From: Trichobilharzia regenti | Taxonomy: Eukaryota > Platyhelminthes > Trematoda > Strigeidida > Schistosomatidae | DNA: 64,000 nt | Assembly (NCBI GenBank): GCA_944472135.2 | Contig: OX235270.1 | Coordinates: 55,867,267 to 55,931,266, forward strand | Reading direction: 5' to 3' | Part shown: positions 24,015-34,739 of the stretch, one piece after another | Layout of the letters: the number at the start of each line of letters is the position of its first letter | How positions within the stretch are numbered: position 1 is the stretch's first letter | Notes under the pieces: model-generated | The model's input: the letters and a program-made list of their open reading frames with translations, nothing else | What the model was told of the DNA's origin: nothing | Databases searched by the model: none | Translations under genes and position numbers: made by a program

Positions 24015-26063
24015 TATATATATGGAAAGTCATCTCATGTAATCCCTTAGATAAACACAAAATTAGAGATTATGAAGGTAGAGAATACGGCAATGGGACC
24101 AGTATGATATGATAGGGAGTGAGAAGTCCCAACTAGAATACTAAGAAATCCAAGACCGCTGCTATTTTATTATCCGAAAAAGTCTTTTAGAATGTTACAG
24201 GCAGTTAGTACCGCACTGCTTCAACTTTCCTGAAGAACCATACTTCTTCAAAGAAAGCAATGTTAAGATACGCAGCGGAGTACCTCTTCTCAAAGATGAC
24301 ATATATGGGACGGCTGAAACACGTAGTGAAGGACACAAACGTTTTAGAAAACTTCTATGGTTTTTCCTACCCGTTTACAATACTCAGGGGTTGGTGATTC
24401 TACTGTCGATGCCACGCAAATGCTCTGTTATAGTGGCAGTTAATCGGCGCTCAGGATGCTAAAAACTTAAAATTATATCAATCAAAGAGTCCTAGTGGTC
24501 TTCAATCTGGACTCTTATTCCCTGTAGCTGACACGATTTGCATACCTCCAGCAAAGATACTCACAATGTCTAGGTTACCTAGGGGTTAGACAGACAAGGT
24601 TGTAAGCCTTATTTTTAGAGAGCGCAATAGGCGACTAGTACCCACACACTGACCAGTAAACCTGAGTCGCACTGCAGCTAAGGTATTGGAAAAGTTCCCG
24701 AGAAATCCTACTGAATGGCTGAAGGATAGCCTGGGTTTATGTCAAGCCTATCCCAATAAAAGAACTTATTGATGACTACATAATATTTGGTGGAATGTAG
24801 GGACAGTAAGCTACCGGTTGATAAAGTATTCATCAACACTACTAAAACATCTGGCTTGATATCTCATTTAAGCCTCCTCCCTAAGCCGAAATATTTCGGG
24901 CCATATCACATCCCAATTAACCGACTTATGAAATACTTACTACACAGGAGACAAAGAATGAGATTGAGTCGCGTGAAAAGCTTTCTGGAGTGACAACCTA
25001 GAAGGAATTAATGCAGACGTTGTGCTATTCCTACCATTCATCTACCTTAAATTCTTGACTTATTTTTATTAGTATCCGGAAGACTTCAGGACTTGCAAAT
25101 AGTTTATATCTACAGAGGAATTTTGGAAAATTGACTTGAGCTTGGAAATTTATTTTGTAAAAAGTCTATTCGTGCATCCAAGTCAGAAATTTTATGTTTT
25201 ATACCTTTTGGGAAGGGATAGAATCGTTTGACATCAAGAAACCGATGGTTTCAGGAATTGCGGGTACTAACAACATAGAAACTAACTGCCATTCGAGTAA
25301 GGCCAAATTCACGTTATGGCCTTCAAAACGCTGTGGACGCTTTGAAGGGCTCTTAAATGCCTGAACGAGAATATGTTTGAGGTAATCTATTCAACGGATG
25401 TTGGGTTTCATCTTGCCAAGTACATACATATTGCCTTATCATGCCTCAAGAAGTAGACATAAGGCTTGAAAAGAGTTACAGGGACTCTACATCGTTCTTA
25501 TGGGGAGTTCAGGTATCCCTTACTAGACGGTGACTTGACCATTAACCCCTTTAAGTGTTTAAGGGGAATTTTCTCATGATATTTCCTTTAGGTTATCATA
25601 AGAAGGTGTTTAAAATGCAACTGAATAACCAGTGACGTAATTCATATCCCCACATGGGGTGGTCGTCAACTGGAACTCTTACCACGGCAAGTGGTAAACG
25701 CTTAAAGGAGAAATATATTTAATGAAAGGATTGTAACGGGATATCCACATCATGGTTTCTTTTCGTATAGCAAACTGAAGAACGAAGACTCAGAAGTCCA
25801 CATCATATGAAGATTTAAAAAACAAAACAAAATAAGACGAGGACGCCTAAAATCTCTATATACTTCAGGAAAAAATATGTCATAGACCGTTACACTAACA
25901 TTTCTCACAACGAAACGAGTGAAGTCATGTCAAAAACACAGTGAGGTCATTAAATATCTGATAGTGAGAGTATGTCATAATGTAACCTCTGGTCGCATAC
26001 ACTTACACCTCTACAACAATGCAACTTAATGTTTGTAAACTGCATAATCTCTGTAAAACTCAC
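24015..26063. other. No recognised gene; possibly eroded retroelement
   Basis: No intact domain was seen. A frame at 24787-24993 contains KPKYFGPYHIP, which loosely resembles the GPY/F module at the end of LTR-retrotransposon integrases. Nothing else of an integrase is present, so the region is left unassigned. Confidence 0.3.
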
Positions 26064-26146
26064 CCAGTCATGCAATATATATAAAGACAAAAATAATGTC
26101 TCTGCAGAAACATTACGTTCAGGTAAAATATTTACGAGTTTAGATC
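26064..26146 (-). CDS. Putative host exon, second in series
   Basis: An 83-bp minus-strand segment lies between acceptor ACGTTGTTGAGATTTCAG and donor GACTGG|GTGAGTTTT. After two bases completing a split codon it reads SKLVNILPERNVSAETLFLS then LYILHDW and ends in phase 0. It lies on the same strand as the putative exon at 26649-26738, but the phases do not join directly, so an unseen exon would be required between them. The family was not recognised. Confidence 0.35.
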
Positions 26147-26648
26147 CTGAAATCTCAACAACGTGAAAACGTGTTTGAGGCAATTAAGGTAGATGTTACG
26201 ACTTTTATTGGCATGGAATGCAGACCACGAAATGAAGTGTACTATACAGCATTGTGAGAAGTGTGAGTGGAATCATTTATTTTAAATCTCTATTAAATGG
26301 AAACAATAGGAACATTGGCAAAACACAAGATTTTAAAACGAAAACAATACAATGAATCACTATCAACGTAGTGTTAACTATAAACCTATTGCATATACAA
26401 TAGAGGGAAATGGAAATACTTACTTTTAAGTCCTGGTCAGCTTCCATTCTTTTGTTTACAGTAGGCTATTGTGTATTCATTTAATTTCTGAAACAGTGAA
26501 GCATACTAATTTAAATCCTTAAGCCTCATAATTCGTACAAAGCGCTGTATGTGTTATCGTTGCCTTGAAAACTGTGCATGAAATTGACAGGTTTAAACAA
26601 CGCTACTTTAAGTTTCCCAAGCATATGAAATACATTGTAATGTTCTAC

Positions 26649-26738
26649 CTTTTCCTCATAAATATAGTCTTCCTCTACTAAAATATCAGCAAGTGCAAGT
26701 GAATGGCAGCTTCCAATATCCAATATCGTTTTTACGAG
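26649..26738 (-). CDS. Putative host exon, first in series
   Basis: A 90-bp minus-strand segment, exactly 30 codons, lies between acceptor TTGGTTTATACTAG and donor GAGGAAAAG|GTAGAAC. It encodes LVKTILDIGSCHSLALADIL then VEEDYIYEEK. The length is a multiple of three with phase 0 borders, and the composition is normal and acidic rather than low-complexity, which favours a real exon. The open frame continues into the intron for about 40 codons. The protein was not recognised. Confidence 0.4.
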
Positions 26739-26994
26739 CTAGTATAAACCAATTTGATTTCTTTGTGCTCGCCTCTTGATTGTGAGGTATAGGTTCTTGA
26801 TCTTCGGTAAACTTCTGCGTAGCTTGTCCCGCCACTCGACTGTCGTAGCTTTGGTTGACTCCAAAGGGAGTAGTGCTGGGATTAATTATATGTGGTTTGT
26901 AGTATGAGGTATGTTAAGACTGTTACTACTGTGATTGGAGTTGATCCTTTCGCCAGTTAGTCCTTCGGTATTGTCGACAAGAGAAAAGAGATAG

Positions 26995-27035
26995 TAATAA
27001 TAATAATAATAGTAATAATAATAATAGATATAATT
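26995..27035. repeat. (TAA)n microsatellite
   Basis: AATAATAATAAT units with a few G interruptions, directly visible. This lies about 90 bases outside the similar tail of CR1-like element A. Confidence 0.85.
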
Positions 27036-27248
27036 AGTGAAGCTATTCAGACTAAGAGACAGAAACGAAAATAGGAAACGTAACAACAGTCAGCTCATGA
27101 AGTTTGAAGAATAATATATATATCGGTAATAGTAATAATAATAATAGTAATTATAATATTAATAAGTTGTCAGGAGAGTAAGACGGGAGAGAATGTAAAG
27201 AAGTAAAATGACGAGTTTAATTATCTACCCTGATTGGTAAATGCGATT

Positions 27249-30047
27249 TTAAGGAGATAGGCCATTTGGATGCAGTCCTTGTATAGCTGCATGGTTGTCC
27301 AGCCTTCGCTTAAAGGCGTCCAAAGACGGTGCCATAGCTACATCTGCCGGTAAGGAATTCCAGGGACGACAAACCCGCAGTGAAAAGAAGTGGGAGCGCA
27401 CCCGGGTCCTTGCCCTCTGGTGAGCTATCCTTCTGGGATTTCCACGTGGAAGCCTATACCTACTCAATGGCAGAACACCTTTGTTTGGGTGATTCTGGTC
27501 ATTTGTTATTTTGTAGGCAGTAATCAAATCCCCCCTAAGCCGACGGTAACTAAGTGTGAACAGGCCTAATTTCTTCAGCCTTTCATCATATGGTTTGTTT
27601 CGGAGACCAACCACTCCTTTTGTTGCCCGTCGTTGGACTCTTTCCAAGAGGTTGGCATCTCTTCTCAGCATTGGGGGTGCAATAATATTATGCACCTCAA
27701 GGTGTGGCCTGACGTATGTTTTGTACAACATTAGAAAGAGCTCAGGAGTGAGTGCACCTAACTGTCTATGCGTAAAGTGTATGACCGCATATGCCCTCGC
27801 TACATCCCCTGTGTAATTTACGCTTGTGTCCATTTTTTCCGTTAGAACTAGACCTAAGTCGCGTTCCGACGTTGTGCAGGACAAGCTTTCATTGCACAGG
27901 GTGTAACTTGCATTCTGCAGTCTACAGGTGCGCAACTTCACTACTTTGCACTTTTTCAAGTTGAAAGTCATGCCACTGGCCACCGCCCAGTCTTCCAGAA
28001 GGTTTAGGTCTTCCTGTAGCCTATCTGAGTCCTCCGGACACTTTATCGCCCTCCATATTTTTACGTCGTCAGCGTACAGGAGAGTCGGGCAGCTCAGACG
28101 GCGTGGTAGATCATTGATGAAAATCAAAAACATCAGTGGTCCTAGGATAGAACCCTGCGACACTCCTGATGACGATCTGTGCCAAGATGATCGGACTCGG
28201 TTAACCTTAGTGCAAAATTGCCTGTCGGCTAGGTAGTCCTTCAACCATGACAGAAGTGGCTCACCTATGCCTGCCTGTCTTATTTTATGTAGGAGAAGGT
28301 CATGGTGAACAGTGTCAAACGCCTTCTCAAAGTCTAGGAAGACCACATGGACTGGTACGTTCAAGTCCCAGCATGATGTCCAGTCGTCCCAAGCTGACAG
28401 TAGGTTAGTGACGCAGGATCTGCCTTTTCTGAAACCATGTTGGGCTTCATGCAGTATATTAGTCCTATCGAAATATTCCCTGATGTGGTCGTCAATAATA
28501 CTTTCCAGTACTTTTGATACCACTGGGAGTAGAGCTACTGGTCTATAGCTAGCAGCGTTTTGCCTGTCCCCACCCTTGAAGATCGGAGAAAGGATGGCTC
28601 TTTTCCACTCCCTTGGCAGGGTCCCCGAATCCATTGAGTGTTGGAACAAGTCGCACAGGGGTCTACAGAGAGCCTCGGCGCACTGTTTCAGAACAGATGG
28701 CCTGATGTCATCACAACCTGGGGACTTCCCAGGTATGAGTCGCTGTAGCTTCCTTAGTACTATTGCGGGGTTTATTTGGGGAGTAGTCGCTAGGTCTTCC
28801 TCCTCTGAAATAGTGGTGCCACCATTTTGGTCCGTAACTGTAATATCCACATTGCTGTTTAGCTGTTTAGCGAAGGCTGAACTGAATGTTTCAGCCATCT
28901 CCAGACTAGTGAGATATTGACCGTTTGGGCCTACTAAGGCGCATGCCCCTTGGTTTGTCGGTTTTCTTTCCGACATGAATCGGTACAAGTTTTTAGGGTT
29001 TGATAGGAGTTTTTTAGCAAGGTTAGCCTGGAATGACCTTCTGTCCCTCCTAACTCTTGCATTACACCGGTTCCTGAGTTCGAGGTATGCATCATGGTCG
29101 GTCTGACTCTTAGATACACGCCACGTAAACCAAGCCCTCCGCTTTGCTTGCAGAATACGTTGCGTGCCTCTCTTCAACCATGACGTCTTTCTCTTAGGCT
29201 GTGTTGTGACTAAAGGGACGGTATCCGAGATTGCTGCATGGATAATCTTTTTTACCACTTCCCAGTGTTCATCCACAGATAGGTCGTCCCATGCTAAGGG
29301 CCAGTCTGCGTCGGACAAGAGCCTCCGCATTTCAGCATAGTCAGCCTTGCTGTAGCACAGACATGGTCGCGTAACATCCCATTGCAAACGCTCACGGAGG
29401 ACAAGATCGAAACCTATGACTGCATGGTCACTGCTTCCCAGAGGAGTCATGATCTGGACCTTTTCGACGAGTAGCTGGTCACTAGTTAGAATATAATCTA
29501 GTTTTGATGACTTTCCACTAGGGCCCCACCTAGTGTCGTCTCCAACATTCTCAGTCAGTCCCGTGTTTCGAATAGTTTGCAGTAGGTTTCGGCCAAATTT
29601 TCCCTTAGCACACCCGGAGCCAAGGTTCAGTGATGGAGCATTGAAATCTCCAGCTATGGTGATTTGGTCGTAGCCCAAATCTCGTATTCCTGTGATAGTG
29701 CTGAGCAGTAGCTGATTGTGCTCTGCCCCACAGGTGGGAGATCGGTAGATGCCACCCAGTAAGTGCTTGGTGTGGCCTACGGTGAAATGACACCATATGG
29801 AGTCTGGGAGTTCGATAAGTGGTGGGTCCGTTGCGCGCACACATTTAAGTTGCCTATCAAAGTATATAGCAACTCCCCCTCCTTCCTTATTATCCCTGTC
29901 TCTCCTGACCAGTACCATATCACCTATACTGATTTCATTGTCGGCGATAGTGGGGTTTAGCCACGTTTCAGTGAGAATGATTATTTTCAGTTGAAGGTGC
30001 GCTTGGAGATTTCGAAGTTCACCTACTTTCCCTCTCAGCCCCCTCAC
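27249..30047 (-). CDS. CR1-like ORF2: endonuclease/reverse transcriptase, intact
   Basis: A 932-residue uninterrupted protein. The N-terminal endonuclease shows TETW (26-29), GGGVAIYFD, GDFN (133-136), LDY (183-185) and SDH (206-208). The reverse transcriptase shows GKSPGCDDIRP (about 440), YRPVALLPVVSK, QHGFRKGRSC, LDFEKAFD with D572, SGVSQGSILGP and the catalytic YADD at 658-661. The C terminus carries the usual CR1 block ending LHPNGLSP. The listed start is a GTG inside a longer open frame. Translation could begin further upstream, since the frame stays open without a stop to about 30165, overlapping the end of ORF1. All catalytic residues look present, so this copy may be young. Confidence 0.95.
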   Translation of the reverse strand: MRGLRGKVGELRNLQAHLQLKIIILTETWLNPTIADNEISIGDMVLVRRDRDNKEGGGVAIYFDRQLKCVRATDPPLIELPDSIWCHFTVGHTKHLLGGIYRSPTCGAEHNQLLLSTITGIRDLGYDQITIAGDFNAPSLNLGSGCAKGKFGRNLLQTIRNTGLTENVGDDTRWGPSGKSSKLDYILTSDQLLVEKVQIMTPLGSSDHAVIGFDLVLRERLQWDVTRPCLCYSKADYAEMRRLLSDADWPLAWDDLSVDEHWEVVKKIIHAAISDTVPLVTTQPKRKTSWLKRGTQRILQAKRRAWFTWRVSKSQTDHDAYLELRNRCNARVRRDRRSFQANLAKKLLSNPKNLYRFMSERKPTNQGACALVGPNGQYLTSLEMAETFSSAFAKQLNSNVDITVTDQNGGTTISEEEDLATTPQINPAIVLRKLQRLIPGKSPGCDDIRPSVLKQCAEALCRPLCDLFQHSMDSGTLPREWKRAILSPIFKGGDRQNAASYRPVALLPVVSKVLESIIDDHIREYFDRTNILHEAQHGFRKGRSCVTNLLSAWDDWTSCWDLNVPVHVVFLDFEKAFDTVHHDLLLHKIRQAGIGEPLLSWLKDYLADRQFCTKVNRVRSSWHRSSSGVSQGSILGPLMFLIFINDLPRRLSCPTLLYADDVKIWRAIKCPEDSDRLQEDLNLLEDWAVASGMTFNLKKCKVVKLRTCRLQNASYTLCNESLSCTTSERDLGLVLTEKMDTSVNYTGDVARAYAVIHFTHRQLGALTPELFLMLYKTYVRPHLEVHNIIAPPMLRRDANLLERVQRRATKGVVGLRNKPYDERLKKLGLFTLSYRRLRGDLITAYKITNDQNHPNKGVLPLSRYRLPRGNPRRIAHQRARTRVRSHFFSLRVCRPWNSLPADVAMAPSLDAFKRRLDNHAAIQGLHPNGLSP

Positions 30048-30145
30048 ATTGCTATATAGGCAACTGACAGTGAGTCTAACAACCTCAGAGTGTTGTGGGG
30101 TAGTTGACGTGAAACCGTCTGCTGGTGGGGGACTTGATGTTGGAA

Positions 30146-31237
30146 CTAGTTGGCCGATTCCGATAGAACCGGCCCGTTGTAGTTTTTTTCAATGGATTTA
30201 GGCAGGACACTTGGGAGACACAGACTATTATTCTCAGAGCTGCATCGCTCTAGTGTCACCGAAGCTTGGGGTCGTATTAAAGCCTCAGTTTGCTGCCTCC
30301 TTATATTTCTGGGTCTGCTTTCACAGCATCGGATGTGTCCTCCAATTTTTCCCTTGGTCTCATACCACCGTTGAAGTGATATGGACAACTGCTCCGGGGA
30401 GTTGAATGTGACACACAGCAGCTTTGGAGAGTTAATCAATGTTAGATGAGCGGGACGAGGTAGTCGGAAAATGGAGATGGCTCCAGAAGCGCCAGGGGCC
30501 ATCTGAGATGACAGCCATCTCCATTGTTGTACGTCGTGCATGTGTTTTTCACAAGCAGTGCCGGTTTCCAGCTCCGGAACACCGTGTACCACCATAGAGG
30601 TGGAAGGCATCAGTTCCGGTGACTCCCTCGCCATATTTCTGACGGCCCATGGTCTATCTTGCCGCGCTCTTATGTTAGAACTTCTGTCCAGGGCTAGTAC
30701 CTGAGCCATTAGCAGTACTTTTTCGGCCTCTTCGGCTGAGTCCAGTGTAACCCGTAATGGGGGTGGCTTACCCTGAGGCGTGTGGACACCCCTGTACAGT
30801 CTGCACAGTTTTGCTGAACTAATGTTCAGACCTAGTTTGCCACACAGGTTGGACCACTGTTCCTGATCAAACAGGGCCCGTTGTTCGAGCAAGCTATCCG
30901 TGCTCACAGGTACGTTAAAGAGGATGAGAGAGTTAGACCGACTACCCTCAGACTTAGGTTTTGCCTTCGGCTTCTTGCAGTCCTTTGCATCATTAGCAAC
31001 ATTAGGCTTCGTCGGTACCTGGACAGCCTTTTTTGTGTTGCCAGGCTTGCTAGTGGATGCAAGTGGTGCCTTTGTAATTTTGCCCTCCCCTGTTGTGGAT
31101 GGAACCTTGCTAATCTTCACCTTGTGAGAATTGGCATTTCCAGTCAGTAGGGCTGGTGTGTCCTTCTTTAAGTCTTTGACCAGTTTCGGCAGTGCGAGTT
31201 TAGCAGGGGGGAGCTGCATGATACTGTGTTGGGGCAC
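30146..31237 (-). CDS. CR1-like ORF1, C-terminal part (after a frameshift)
   Basis: A 363-codon frame forms the second part of ORF1. It is lysine-rich at first, then has two RNA-binding-like blocks: NSLILFNVPVS...WSNLCGKLGL...PPLRVTLDSAEEAEKVL, then a second around SMVVHGVPELE...WRWLSSQM. It ends about 100 bp before the listed ORF2 start and probably overlaps the true ORF2 beginning. It is in a different frame from the PHD-bearing N-terminal part, with 70 bp of overlap. In CR1-like elements ORF1 proteins bind the element RNA. No enzymatic motif is visible. Confidence 0.8.
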   Translation of the reverse strand: MPQHSIMQLPPAKLALPKLVKDLKKDTPALLTGNANSHKVKISKVPSTTGEGKITKAPLASTSKPGNTKKAVQVPTKPNVANDAKDCKKPKAKPKSEGSRSNSLILFNVPVSTDSLLEQRALFDQEQWSNLCGKLGLNISSAKLCRLYRGVHTPQGKPPPLRVTLDSAEEAEKVLLMAQVLALDRSSNIRARQDRPWAVRNMARESPELMPSTSMVVHGVPELETGTACEKHMHDVQQWRWLSSQMAPGASGAISIFRLPRPAHLTLINSPKLLCVTFNSPEQLSISLQRWYETKGKIGGHIRCCESRPRNIRRQQTEALIRPQASVTLERCSSENNSLCLPSVLPKSIEKNYNGPVLSESAN

Positions 31238-31791
31238 AAGAGCATGTTATTTCTGCTATCCGCAGACACGCTTTGTGGGACTATGCCAGGGCGACAAAGT
31301 GGACACACGTACCAAAACCATGGGCATGGGTTATTTCTCATAAACTCATAGTATGCTTTCGGTACTTCTTTGTCACAACGGCAGTGCACCCATCGTTTGC
31401 AAAAATTACATTCAAACGCTGAATCAGTTTTAGAAACTGTGATGTTGCACGCCTGGCATTCATCCCCTTTCCTTGATGACGCCTTCGAGGTCTTATGACG
31501 TCTTGAACGTTTCCTTTTAGGCTTGATGTGTTTCACACACTGGCCTACAGTTGATGCAGGTGTAGAATTCTGTCCTTCTGGTATTGCCTGTGCCGTTTCA
31601 GTACTAGACTGTGGCAATGCAGGCGTTGTATCAGGGCAGACTAAAGCTACACGAGTCTTTAGGATCGGTATGCGGGAAGGGGTTGAAATCCCTGGATTTT
31701 TTCCTTCCCTGGCTGAAGCCCTTGTGACTACAGAGTACGGTAAACTAGTGGCTTTTTTAAGGCTGCTTTCAACAACCATATTAACAGTCAC
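31168..31791 (-). CDS. CR1-like ORF1, N-terminal part with PHD finger
   Basis: A 207-codon frame with a clear C4HC3 zinc finger: C112, C115, C128, C131, H136, C139, C163 and C166, including WVHCRCD and WYVCPLCRPG. It is preceded by a basic stretch (KPKRKRSRRHK). PHD-like fingers are characteristic of ORF1 in many CR1-group LINEs. The frame then runs off into a tail that does not match the downstream ORF1, whose frame starts at 31237. A single indel between about 31170 and 31237 therefore splits ORF1, unless a programmed frameshift is used. Confidence 0.85.
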   Translation of the reverse strand: MTVNMVVESSLKKATSLPYSVVTRASAREGKNPGISTPSRIPILKTRVALVCPDTTPALPQSSTETAQAIPEGQNSTPASTVGQCVKHIKPKRKRSRRHKTSKASSRKGDECQACNITVSKTDSAFECNFCKRWVHCRCDKEVPKAYYEFMRNNPCPWFWYVCPLCRPGIVPQSVSADSRNNMLLCPNTVSCSSPLLNSHCRNWSKT

Positions 31792-31800
31792 TATAAATTA

Positions 31801-33490
31801 TGCTATGTACGTCTAAGAGAGCAACAGTTTCTAACCAAAAGAGCAAGAATAAGACTGAAAAAGTGTAAGGCAAGGAAAAGAAAAGGTTTTCGACTTTACC
31901 TAGTACTTTCTGAATGATCGGCTTCACGGCAATCACGTGGTAGACCAACAAGTCTTGTTTCTCTGAACGAGTGAGGAAGATGCTGCTACAAAAGTAGCAC
32001 CTGAAGCTTTGGCAGTAGTTCGAGACAGCTGGACTTACCACACAGAGATTTACTATGTAAGTAATGGTTGAATTAAATTCACCGGCTAGGAAGATCAGGT
32101 TTCCCAAACGGATAATTCACAGAATTGGTATTTTCCGGTTGGAGAGGAAAAAGCACGTCGTATTCAAGGAGCGCGCCGAGGTTGATTCTCAGGTTAATTT
32201 ATGATTGCTTTCTGGGATTACCTAGGTCGCTTCTAAAGCTAACTATTTATAAACAGAATAAGTATCTAAATGTATAACGACTCTGATTTGTTCAGGCCCA
32301 GAAAACCGATGCTTATACATCGCAAAACTAAACTTTTATCACTATGTAGACTGTATGCATAACCTACCTTTCATGGTATGGTAGAGACTACGTTAAAGCA
32401 GTTACCATTCTCAGTGATCTGTCATATTTATCTGGCCTAGCTAAACTAGTGATACTTTGACAGTGATACCAATAAAAGAGGGGAGATTTTACTGAATTAA
32501 AAAACAACGGGGAGAACTATATTCTAAGTTGTAAACTGTCGATAGGTAGTCAACTGTTAACTTATAGAATTTCAAACCCTAGAACACTACGTGAATAAAC
32601 ATTTTTTCTCATCAACAGTAGAATAAACAACTATTGAGGAGGTTGGTCCATTAGAATTTCACAATATCATCAATAAAAGCGGTTTTCACTTTTCGTCTAT
32701 AAATCTTTCGAATCAAAGTTTTTCAAGCAACCGAAAAATATTGAGCTAAATTATCAACAGGGTTCTGTGTTAAAGAAGTTTCAGTGACTTAAACAAAAGA
32801 TTTACTACTGAAATCGATTGTGATATGTGAGGCGAGAATTCAGGAGTTAAACACTGAAGCTCAGCAGCCCATTTTCTATTTATCTGTTCGGAATTCGGTT
32901 AAAGCAGCTAATTTACACCTGATAAGGAACGAGATGATTGAATCTGTTGTGCACCAACATGCAAAGAAGGCTAGGAATTTTGGCGATAGACGGATAAAGT
33001 TATTTTTAGGTTAGTGAGATTAAGTAACTCCTAAGTAAGACGCCCTTAATAGATTCCTATACTCCTCTAACTTTTCAGTTGAACCCCATGCGTTCACCCA
33101 CCTGTTTTTCACATTTGGAGCTTTCTAAGGATCATTTTTGTGAGTCACTCCTCATACTTAACACTCCCATTCGTTCTTAGTTTGCGAAATTTTCGGCAGT
33201 TTCTTTGTATATGTGTATAAATAAAAATGTCGTCACACTTCACTACCTGACGTAAATTTATTATGCTTGCACGCGCGCTTCGTGTAGGACGTTACAATCT
33301 CTCCATATAACGTGGAAATAATTTTTCGAATTCTGGAATATCGTGGTCTATATTTGACTACTATATAATTATAGCTGATATTGGTTGCACCTCCGGTAGC
33401 TAAATATCCAAATTTATCACCTCCAGAATACTGTTTGGATCCAGTCAGATTCGTGTTAATAAAGAGCAATCTATCACAAAAGAACTATAG
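31801..33490. other. No recognised gene; includes LINE 5' flanks
   Basis: This stretch lies between the 5' end of element A (minus) and the 5' end of element B (plus), so two LINEs are head to head across it. It may contain the 5' UTR of either. No domain or RNA gene was recognised. Confidence 0.45.
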
Positions 33491-33673
33491 AGAAGTCCTT
33501 AGTTTTGTTGTTTATAACTGTCAGAGTTAACTCGTTTGATAGTGGTCTATTTTTAGTTCGTACTTCATACATTCATACCTGTTTATTGTTGTTTTTATCT
33601 ACTTAGATAATATAACAGTATTTCACACACTTTTGTCAATTTTTGAGAAATTTTTATAATCTTTACCTCCATA

Positions 33674-34735
33674 ATGGTCAAAGTTATTAAACGAGTTAGT
33701 ACTGTTAAGAGACTAGCATCAAATAGTCAGCAGGTCACTAGAAACATTAGTCCTGACGATGAATTTGTACTAAGATCAATTGATACACCGAGAGTTATAG
33801 TACCAAACTTAATGGAAGAACTAATCGATAACGTAGCCCGTAACACTAGTGATCTAAAGATCCTTCAGAAATCCATAACAGACCTGCAGGATAAGTTTGA
33901 AAGTATCACTCCTTTCCTCCAACTTTGTGATCCATCACAAGAAATTTGCTTAGATTCACTCCTCAAATCTGAGCGCCTGCTAGACTTTTTGACTGCAGAG
34001 GCTGTAAAGAGGGTCATGTCCTCATACAATGTTTTAGGATATAATATACCAGACAATGTACCTATTATCAAACTTAAAGCAATCTGTCTACAGGCATGCA
34101 ACATTTCAGTATCTGACTGCCAGGTTCTGCGTCTTCGTAAGAAATCCGCAAACCACCCATGTCCTGTACTCTTCAAATTTAAGTCTATTGACCTAGCTAA
34201 GAAATTTTTGGAGTCTGGCAAAACTCTTGGCTCCTCAACACCCTACACCAATATCAGGATTGTACCTGATTTAACTTCTTGCCAAAGACGTTGCCGCGCA
34301 GGTAAACTGAATGAAGACAACCCCAATAAGACAACCGATGTTAATACTTCCCTCGTTGTATTGCCTGATGACCAAGAGCACCAGATAATATCGCATACAC
34401 AAACTAACAGTAGTCAAGCAACTGTTGAAGACTTAGCTCTAAATACTGAAATTTCAGACATAGAAATGTCAACAGATCACAGTATTGACGTGCATCCCTT
34501 GCACACTGGCACTAATGCCAAACCCTCGAAAAAGTCTAAGCTGAATTCAGTAGTACACTTTGAATCTCTCGGGAAGTCATATACCTCACAACCTCTTAGC
34601 CCGGCTACTGTGAAGCAGCAATCACATGTGGCCACCCAGGTAGGCGTAAATACAAGGCGATATGATAAACGTCCTATTTCCGTTAGGAACACCAAAAAAC
34701 TGTTGAGACTATTCAACAGAAATCCAGTTTATTAG
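33674..34735 (+). CDS. CR1-like ORF1 of element B, first part
   Basis: A 353-codon frame. Residues about 50-90 look like a coiled coil (NTSDLKILQKSITDLQDKFE). Residues about 115-205 form an RRM-like block with LRLRKKSANHPCPVLFKFKS and DLAKKFLES. Compared with the inverted copy at 49394-50865, this copy has lost one or two bases in an A-run near 34690-34700 and terminates early. The copy reads through, and the rest of ORF1 here is in another frame. The likely role is an RNA-binding ORF1 protein. No nucleic-acid chaperone motif was recognised. Confidence 0.8.
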   Translation: MVKVIKRVSTVKRLASNSQQVTRNISPDDEFVLRSIDTPRVIVPNLMEELIDNVARNTSDLKILQKSITDLQDKFESITPFLQLCDPSQEICLDSLLKSERLLDFLTAEAVKRVMSSYNVLGYNIPDNVPIIKLKAICLQACNISVSDCQVLRLRKKSANHPCPVLFKFKSIDLAKKFLESGKTLGSSTPYTNIRIVPDLTSCQRRCRAGKLNEDNPNKTTDVNTSLVVLPDDQEHQIISHTQTNSSQATVEDLALNTEISDIEMSTDHSIDVHPLHTGTNAKPSKKSKLNSVVHFESLGKSYTSQPLSPATVKQQSHVATQVGVNTRRYDKRPISVRNTKKLLRLFNRNPVY

Positions 34736-34739
34736 GAAA

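Larger units (their letters stand above)
27120..31800 (-). mobile_element. CR1-like LINE, element A, nearly full length
   Basis: This is a minus-strand element with ORF1 (31791 to 30146, broken once) and ORF2 (about 30150 to 27249), then a short 3' UTR that ends at about 27120-27165 in a TTATTA-type tail, read on the minus strand. A PHD-finger ORF1 plus an apurinic-type endonuclease/reverse transcriptase ORF2 is the CR1-group layout. Codons are markedly less AT-rich than the flanks. No target duplication was identified, and the 5' end is uncertain. An old relative of this family is scattered over 52.5-64 kb. Confidence 0.9.

Noticed and set aside
24787..24993. LTR-retrotransposon integrase tail (KYFGPYHI)
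   Set aside because: Only a GPY-like string is present, with no catalytic core, no flanking LTR and many stops around it. Too little to support a call.
27556..29994. Several plus-strand frames of 60-115 codons across the CR1-like ORF2
   Set aside because: They lie entirely opposite the intact 932-codon ORF2 and are shadows of its codon composition. No domain was recognised.
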